This document shows, piece after piece, positions 41,811 through 46,561 of a DNA stretch of 46,561 bases (the stretch's first letter is position 1; every line of letters starts with the position of its first letter). Made by a program: the position numbers and the translations under genes. The notes under the pieces were generated by a model that did no database searches, had not been told where the DNA came from, and saw only the letters and a program-made list of their open reading frames with translations. Origin of the DNA: a bacterium (lineage in GTDB: Bacteria; Patescibacteriota; Saccharimonadia; Saccharimonadales; UBA4665); NCBI GenBank assembly GCA_021799575.1, contig JAJZAD010000002.1, positions 1 through 46,561 on the forward strand, written 5' to 3'.

Positions 41811-43634
41811 TTATAGCTTCAAAGCGGTTAAAATGCTGGCCGGCATCTGCTGAATTTGCGTCCCTGTTAGCTGAGGGATAGCAGGACTTTTTTGAACAGT
41901 GTTTGGATTTAAGTATTGTAGTGACATCAAACCGTTCAAAATAGATGTCAGCGGAATCGCTCCAGTAGGAGGGGTCACTTTAAGAGTTTGAGTAATCGGG
42001 GCAAAAGACAGATTGCCGTTAAACGAGTAGTTTGAATTAGGTTGATTGCCTTTAAAATTGGCCCGAGCCGTAAGGTTAACTTGGTTGGTGCGTGAATTCA
42101 GCGTAGCGTTAATATAAGCTGCAGCCGAACCGGTTTTGTCGTTGCCTACCGGATTTATGAAGAAATCATAGTTGTTACCGCCGTTATAGTTAAACCCGAT
42201 ATCTATATAGTTAGTCAAAGGGTTGTATCCGCTTTTATATATCGGTATACGTAATTTATAGAGCGTGCGAGTACTTAGATTAACCCAGGCAGTAAGATAA
42301 TCCGATGCACTAATGTGACTCGCATTGTTTTCCAGTGTCTTGCAGGCATTAGTGATAGCTGCCGAAGCGCTCAGACCGGTTTTCAGATACTTGCCTAGGC
42401 CGCTCCGGTTAAGGTTATTACATAGGGCACCGATATACGATGCAAAATGTGCATCATTTATCCCAAGCTTATAGCTGTAGGTGTCAATTCCGTCCACCTT
42501 CTGCCGATTATAGTTTTTCACCACCCGGAAAACCGCAGTCTGCTTATTAGTGGTAAACAAGTATTGCTGGTTGGTTAAATTCAGTGCGCGCAAGAAAGAT
42601 ATGACATCCGACTTGGTCAAAGTCAAATTATTCGCCGACCCTGATTGTTGAATGCTGTTTTCAATGTCCGATATGAAATTATGATCGATTTCAATCCATT
42701 TTCCGTCGAAAGCAGTAATTTTCGGTGACAGTGTTCCGCCTAATATGTTGTTATTCAATGTTTTAAGCCCGCTGAGTTTAAAATATATATCCGGAGTATT
42801 GTTGCCGGGCGTAGTTATTCCCCGCTCTTCAAGATTTAAGTTTGCCACACCCAGGTCGATATTAGCCGATACCGTACTGTCCTGATTATCACCATAGCTT
42901 GCGTCTAGATTGCCGGTAATGTTTTTACCGGGCAACGATAAATTAAAGTGACCGTTTAAATTGACTCCTGAATTGTGAACCGCCTGACTTTGGTTCAGAT
43001 AATTTACAAGCATAGTGGTTCCCAGATTCATATTGCTCAGGCTCTGGTTCCAGACGAATGACGGGCTCATGTACACGCCGAAATATGCGTACGCTCCTCC
43101 ACCCCCTAATAACAGGATGAATGCTGAAACAATTGGTATAACCAGTCGTTTGGTGAAACGCTTTCGTTTTTGCAGCACGGGTGGTGTTTGTCCGGGCGGA
43201 TTGGAAAAATTGCTTTGATTACCGCTTGGAGGAGATACCACGATGCCTGCAGACAAATCGCTAGCCGTGCCAGGAGGAGTTTGTGCTGTCATTTCCGCAA
43301 GATCCGTGGTATTCGCTAGAGATAAAACATGCTGGCTTGTGGTTGTGTTTGTGACGGCTGGCTCTTCATTACCTAAAGACGAAGCGAGGTTACCGGATAG
43401 GGCGGGCTGGGAATAGACAGGCCGGCTGACTGTTGCCGAAGATTCTGGATTTTGCAAGCCTATTTCCTCCGACAGAGGATGACTGATTGGACTTAAAGCC
43501 GGCTGGTTGATAACGTTAGGAGTCTCGGATTGAACTGGTGGAACCGGCGAATTTAACTTTAAGTCCGGAGATAACGGTTGAATTACTTTCGGTTTATGTT
43601 GGTTAAGTAAAGGTTGTTGGTCAGGAGGCGGCAT
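41811..43634 (-). CDS. large membrane-anchored surface protein
   Basis: A 607-residue protein. Long Pro/Ser/Gln-rich cytoplasmic N-terminus (about 1-165), membrane helix near 170-190 (LVIPIVSAFILLLGGGGAYAYF), then a large extracellular region rich in Asn, Leu, Ser, Thr strands (LNGHFNLSLPGKNITGNLDA, ADYLTAWVNLSTRTLYKL). The part around 205-480 resembles the LolA/LppX-type half-barrel of lipoprotein carriers in its alternating strands and small hydrophobic residues, but only loosely. No catalytic motif. It sits between the cytochrome b and a secreted peptidase. Confidence 0.65.
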   Translation of the reverse strand: MPPPDQQPLLNQHKPKVIQPLSPDLKLNSPVPPVQSETPNVINQPALSPISHPLSEEIGLQNPESSATVSRPVYSQPALSGNLASSLGNEEPAVTNTTTSQHVLSLANTTDLAEMTAQTPPGTASDLSAGIVVSPPSGNQSNFSNPPGQTPPVLQKRKRFTKRLVIPIVSAFILLLGGGGAYAYFGVYMSPSFVWNQSLSNMNLGTTMLVNYLNQSQAVHNSGVNLNGHFNLSLPGKNITGNLDASYGDNQDSTVSANIDLGVANLNLEERGITTPGNNTPDIYFKLSGLKTLNNNILGGTLSPKITAFDGKWIEIDHNFISDIENSIQQSGSANNLTLTKSDVISFLRALNLTNQQYLFTTNKQTAVFRVVKNYNRQKVDGIDTYSYKLGINDAHFASYIGALCNNLNRSGLGKYLKTGLSASAAITNACKTLENNASHISASDYLTAWVNLSTRTLYKLRIPIYKSGYNPLTNYIDIGFNYNGGNNYDFFINPVGNDKTGSAAAYINATLNSRTNQVNLTARANFKGNQPNSNYSFNGNLSFAPITQTLKVTPPTGAIPLTSILNGLMSLQYLNPNTVQKSPAIPQLTGTQIQQMPASILTALKL

Positions 43635-43857
43635 AATTTTTTTTTGTTTATTTAATTATATTTTCACGCTTATGCTTTAAAAACTATTATTGCATAACCC
43701 TTAGTAAACACATAGTGCTAATTTAAAAATTTATTTAAGTTATGGAATTTTAGTTCAAGTTAACTGGTAGCTACTCGGGTTTAAAATTAACACCTGGCTA
43801 TAAAAAAACAGTCTTGGCTAAGAACAGGTGTTTAAGGTATGATTAGATAATCTAGAT

Positions 43858-43998
43858 ATGGAAGAGTTAGAAATTTCACAATCGGGTGAAGGTCAGGATA
43901 ATAACCCGTCCCCGGCCAAACGGGCAGCCAAGCTTGCAGTAGAGCAAGTTGTGAATTTCCCGGAAATTGGCGATCACATAACCTTAGGACAAGAATAA
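43858..43998 (+). CDS. 46-residue small protein
   Basis: A short frame, ATG GAA GAG TTA..., ending TAA. GATAAT at 43846-43851 stands 6 nt before the ATG, in line with the leaderless pattern of this window. The product is acidic at first (MEELEISQSGEG) then mixed (PAKRAAKLAVEQVV). The stop lies directly next to the stop of the convergent peptidase gene, so the space is used on both sides. Unknown function; moderate confidence because it is short. Confidence 0.45.
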   Translation: MEELEISQSGEGQDNNPSPAKRAAKLAVEQVVNFPEIGDHITLGQE

Positions 43999-45135
43999 TT
44001 ATTGGGTTGTACCCTGCCAACTGACCGTAAAACTGGCGCCGTCATTGCCTAGATTCGACGGGGTGGCTATTACTTGTCCGGAACTACTGACCATAGCTAC
44101 ACTGAACGAACCGGCGGTAGCTATAGTATCTGTGACACCGTTAATCACTACCGAACCGTTACTGAAAGGAATGGTTCCGAAATCATCCAGCGGATACAAT
44201 TGACCGGTATTGCTACTAGGATCTTCTTCTATCCACTCGGCGGAAGATAGGTTGGAGACATAAGAAACGTCCAGGTTAAACGTCTGGTTATTTGTTGTAT
44301 CTTCCAGCGTGATATCCCATTTACCAGAAGAAACTTGTTTCAATGAAGCCTGAATCGTATCACCCGGTTTGACCATCAGGTTCGGAATATTAACCGCGGC
44401 ATCAGGTAACATTTCGTAAAAAGCCCCCTCTGTTGCCTTTCCGTTAGCGCTGACCGTGTCATCCGTACCGACTTGTATTAAGTCGCTAGAAGTAATTCCG
44501 CCGATTCCGATCCAAGTAGCATCGGTAGAGGTCGTGCTGCCGTTGCCCGTCGGTGACGGTGTAACCCAGGTAGCGGAAATACCGCTGTAACTTAATCCTG
44601 ATTGATCAGCAAAATATCCTGCCCAGTTAGTTGAAGTATAGTTGCTGCTATTAGTAGTGGAAGAGCTTCCCGTAGACGAACCGCTACTGCTGCCGCTTGA
44701 TGTGCCGGTACTGTTAGTAGAAGTGTTGCTACCGGAGCTTGTACTGGTTGAACTGCTACTCGAAGATGACGGAGTCAACGTCGGTACACTGCTATCGGGA
44801 GATGGCGATACTGTTGCTGTAGTTGGCGGTACAGCGGCAGGTTTAGTAGCAACGGATACAGGTTTGGGGGATATAACAGGCGGCGATACGCTTGGGGGTT
44901 CAACGATGGTAATCGTAGGCTTAGGTATAGTTTTTGGCGTAGCAGGTCGAATCGGACTGATCATTTCTTGAGATTTGTTTGAACTGGAGGATGGTAAAAG
45001 CGTAAGCCGTATCAACGGTGGTGCAAATAAAGTAGTGATTAATAAGACAAAGGCTACTACACCGAATAACGGTATTAGACGCTGATGCGCTAACCGTACC
45101 AGTTGACCGACCAGCTTGCCTAAAAGTTTTAACAT
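43999..45135 (-). CDS. secreted/anchored G1 (eqolisin) peptidase
   Basis: A 378-residue protein. A hydrophobic segment at about 20-45 (LIPLFGVVAFVLLITTLFA) anchors it or is a signal. A Pro/Ser/Thr linker (PKPTITIVEPPSVSPP, then a long SSSTSTSSGS run) leads to the G1 domain: NWAGYFADQSG (strand 1), ATWVTPSP, WIGIGGITSSDLIQVGTD (catalytic Gln) and AEWIEEDPSS (catalytic Glu). These are the Gln/Glu dyad residues of eqolisins, acid-active endopeptidases first known from fungi. The extracellular location implies protein degradation outside, at acid pH. Confidence 0.88.
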   Translation of the reverse strand: MLKLLGKLVGQLVRLAHQRLIPLFGVVAFVLLITTLFAPPLIRLTLLPSSSSNKSQEMISPIRPATPKTIPKPTITIVEPPSVSPPVISPKPVSVATKPAAVPPTTATVSPSPDSSVPTLTPSSSSSSSTSTSSGSNTSTNSTGTSSGSSSGSSTGSSSTTNSSNYTSTNWAGYFADQSGLSYSGISATWVTPSPTGNGSTTSTDATWIGIGGITSSDLIQVGTDDTVSANGKATEGAFYEMLPDAAVNIPNLMVKPGDTIQASLKQVSSGKWDITLEDTTNNQTFNLDVSYVSNLSSAEWIEEDPSSNTGQLYPLDDFGTIPFSNGSVVINGVTDTIATAGSFSVAMVSSSGQVIATPSNLGNDGASFTVSWQGTTQ

Positions 45136-45249
45136 GATGGTTTTTGTTTTGGGTTAGGACACCTCGATTATATCATTAAAACAAGTAGTTAGAGGTTATC
45201 CGAGGCAACTAACCAAGACATTCGGTTTTTTGTTATACTGGTGCTTAAT

Positions 45250-45609
45250 ATGGATAAAAATACAAGTAGCTTTGAGGACTATGACAACCGAGAGCTAGCC
45301 TTAAAATTCACCGAATCAAGAGGTACGGATAAAAATACAGGCGCCGAAATTATGCGCCGGGTAATTATTAAAGCCGGATTAAATCCGGACGAGTGGAGTG
45401 AACGGATATTGAAATCTAATTCCGGCGAACCGGTTAGGGACTCGGAGGGTAATCTGGTAAAGGTAGCCGACTATTTATGCGACACCCCATTAGACCCAAT
45501 GCATCAGCGAATGGCGGCAAGAGGAATACTGGAATTCTTGCTGGCAGGTAGTATTTCCCCTGAAGAGAGAATGGCAATGGCAGATACAATAATACAGCGG
45601 ACGCTGTGA
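45250..45609 (+). CDS. hypothetical protein
   Basis: A 119-residue soluble protein, start ATG 45250 preferred over the in-frame GTG 45241, since TATACT lies at 45234-45239. Helical and charged (NRELALKFTESRGTD, EERMAMADTIIQRTL), no Cys cluster. Similar in style to small phage- or plasmid-borne accessory proteins, but no family is recognised. Its stop is 14 nt before the start of the repeat protein gene, so the two are probably cotranscribed. Confidence 0.5.
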   Translation: MDKNTSSFEDYDNRELALKFTESRGTDKNTGAEIMRRVIIKAGLNPDEWSERILKSNSGEPVRDSEGNLVKVADYLCDTPLDPMHQRMAARGILEFLLAGSISPEERMAMADTIIQRTL

Positions 45610-45623
45610 CGCAGGGATCATAA

Positions 45624-46561
45624 ATGAGCCCGGAGTCGTTGCCCGGCACAGGATCAAATGAGGTCCTATCTTCGAACAGTTTAGGGCATCCCGAAACAGT
45701 CATTAACCAGTCACTAACCTCAACCGAGAGCCTTACCTTCACTGCTTCGTTGTCAGAGGGCAGTCACAGCAACATAGATTTGTCTAACATTACCCCCGAA
45801 CAAATAATCAAAAACTGCCCGTATTTTAGTAACCTGGCTAGACAGGATCCCGAACTGGCTAGAAAAAAGGCTGAAACATATTCGTCCGACCCGGAAAAAA
45901 TACGGGGCGCACATCCTGATCTGTTTTTGTCAGCCAATCAACAAGAGGACAGTGAAGATAACTTCTGGGAGGCTTTGAGTAAACAATATGCTTCTTCGAA
46001 ACCAGCAGCAAACCACGATAAAGCAAAAGCTGACGAAAGTATACGGGAGCATAAAAAATCACCATCAAAAGTAAGGCCGGAAACGCAACCTGATCAAGAT
46101 TCAAAGCTCCCGGAGCAACCATTATCTCCCGCAGTTAGAGAACCGTCGATTGATCCCAAGCCAAACCGCATAAGTCATCGAGCCACTAATCACGAACCCG
46201 ATTCTGTTAACCGAAAAGATACAGCTGCGGTATACAGTGTAAGCGAAGATGGTTCTAAAAAGACCGAACCGAATAATACCCGAACTAAGCAAACGATTCA
46301 TGAACCGCAAACTAATATAGCTGATCGGTTATCCAAAACTGCTGAACTTAGAGACATCACTTTCCAAAAGGAAACGATAGTTGGTGGGGCTGACAAACAG
46401 CGGCGAGAATCGTTAACAACACTGCGGGGATTCAGTTCTAAAAAGACCGAACCGAATAATACCCGAACTAAGCAAACGATTCATGAACCGCAAACTAATA
46501 TAGCTGATCGGTTATCCAAAACTGCTGAACTTAGAGACATCACTTTCCAAAAGGAAACGAT
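45624..46561 (+). CDS. repeat protein, cut by the window end
   Basis: At least 312 codons, no stop before the window ends. Start ATG 45624 follows the preceding gene by 14 nt. The N-terminus is Ser/Thr-rich, then EQIIKNCPYFSNLARQDPELARKK (positions 45801-45872) looks like a short structured helix bundle, then a Glu/Lys/Pro/Gln-rich disordered part. Near the end a 61-codon unit begins to repeat (SKKTEPNNTRTKQT, TNIADRLSKTAELRDITFQK). Unknown function; composition suggests a long unstructured cytoplasmic protein or a secreted tail. The real end is outside the window. Confidence 0.6.
   Translation, partial: MSPESLPGTGSNEVLSSNSLGHPETVINQSLTSTESLTFTASLSEGSHSNIDLSNITPEQIIKNCPYFSNLARQDPELARKKAETYSSDPEKIRGAHPDLFLSANQQEDSEDNFWEALSKQYASSKPAANHDKAKADESIREHKKSPSKVRPETQPDQDSKLPEQPLSPAVREPSIDPKPNRISHRATNHEPDSVNRKDTAAVYSVSEDGSKKTEPNNTRTKQTIHEPQTNIADRLSKTAELRDITFQKETIVGGADKQRRESLTTLRGFSSKKTEPNNTRTKQTIHEPQTNIADRLSKTAELRDITFQKET
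46252..46378 (+). repeat. direct repeat, copy 1
   Basis: 127 bp identical to 46435-46561, in the same frame; the offset is 183 bp (61 codons). Confidence 0.9.
46435..46561 (+). repeat. direct repeat, copy 2, ending at the window edge
   Basis: Exact copy of 46252-46378. The base before each copy differs (G and A), so the visible identity is exactly 127 bp and is cut by the window end. Confidence 0.9.

Overview
The window reads as a chromosomal stretch of a small-genome, moderately AT-rich bacterium using the standard code, with TGA as stop. The best guess is a Saccharibacteria-type member of the Patescibacteria/CPR, at about 0.6 confidence. The basis is the short genes, short spacers, many secreted or membrane-anchored orphan proteins, an RRM protein, a baeRF-type protein, a Crp/Fnr regulator and many apparently leaderless starts. 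No rRNA, tRNA or CRISPR array was seen. Both edges lie in repeated DNA (a transposase end on the left, an exact 127-bp direct repeat on the right), so the window probably equals one assembled contig.

Layout. 1-0.7 kb: transposase tail and a hypothetical gene. 1.2-3.4 kb: a thiol cassette, with a mycoredoxin and a PIG-L deacetylase on the minus strand divergent from a ligase of the MshC type. This is the signature of mycothiol metabolism. 3.7-9.7 kb: Ham1-type NTP pyrophosphatase, alpha/beta hydrolase, an IS1595-type transposase that runs into a small gene, a membrane-anchored serpin, an RRM protein and an orphan. 9.8-19.9 kb: P-type ATPase, DUF998 membrane protein, a second PIG-L protein next to a GT2 glycosyltransferase and a DMT permease, an orphan CHASE3-like histidine kinase, a methyltransferase and a PAP2 phosphatase. 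20-25.3 kb: a CofE-type F420 glutamate ligase, an autoregulated PadR gene, an LCP protein and a GH5 glycosidase. 25.6-31 kb: a sigma factor behind a coiled-coil gene, alanine racemase, two LLM/F420-type oxidoreductases (one FGD-like) and a DsbA-fold protein resembling the mycothiol-dependent reductase Rv2466c. 31-35.4 kb: four co-directional secreted Ser/Thr/Asn-rich proteins sharing repeat modules. 35.6-39.3 kb: Crp/Fnr regulator, DUF2795, baeRF3-like protein and HhH protein. 39.4-46.6 kb: PEBP, a diheme cytochrome b, a large anchored protein, a G1 (eqolisin) peptidase, and an open-ended repeat protein at the right edge.

How it fits together. The thiol cassette, the Rv2466c-like protein, CofE and the two LLM enzymes point to a redox economy otherwise typical of Actinobacteria (mycothiol plus F420). 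The cytochrome b hints at electron transfer. LCP, PAP2, alanine racemase and GT2 serve the envelope. Serpin, G1 peptidase, GH5 and the repeat proteins face outward, as expected for an organism living on other cells. About fifteen genes have a -10-like hexamer 6-9 nt before the start codon, while several genes inside operons carry Shine-Dalgarno sequences. This suggests widespread leaderless transcription and lets several starts be corrected.
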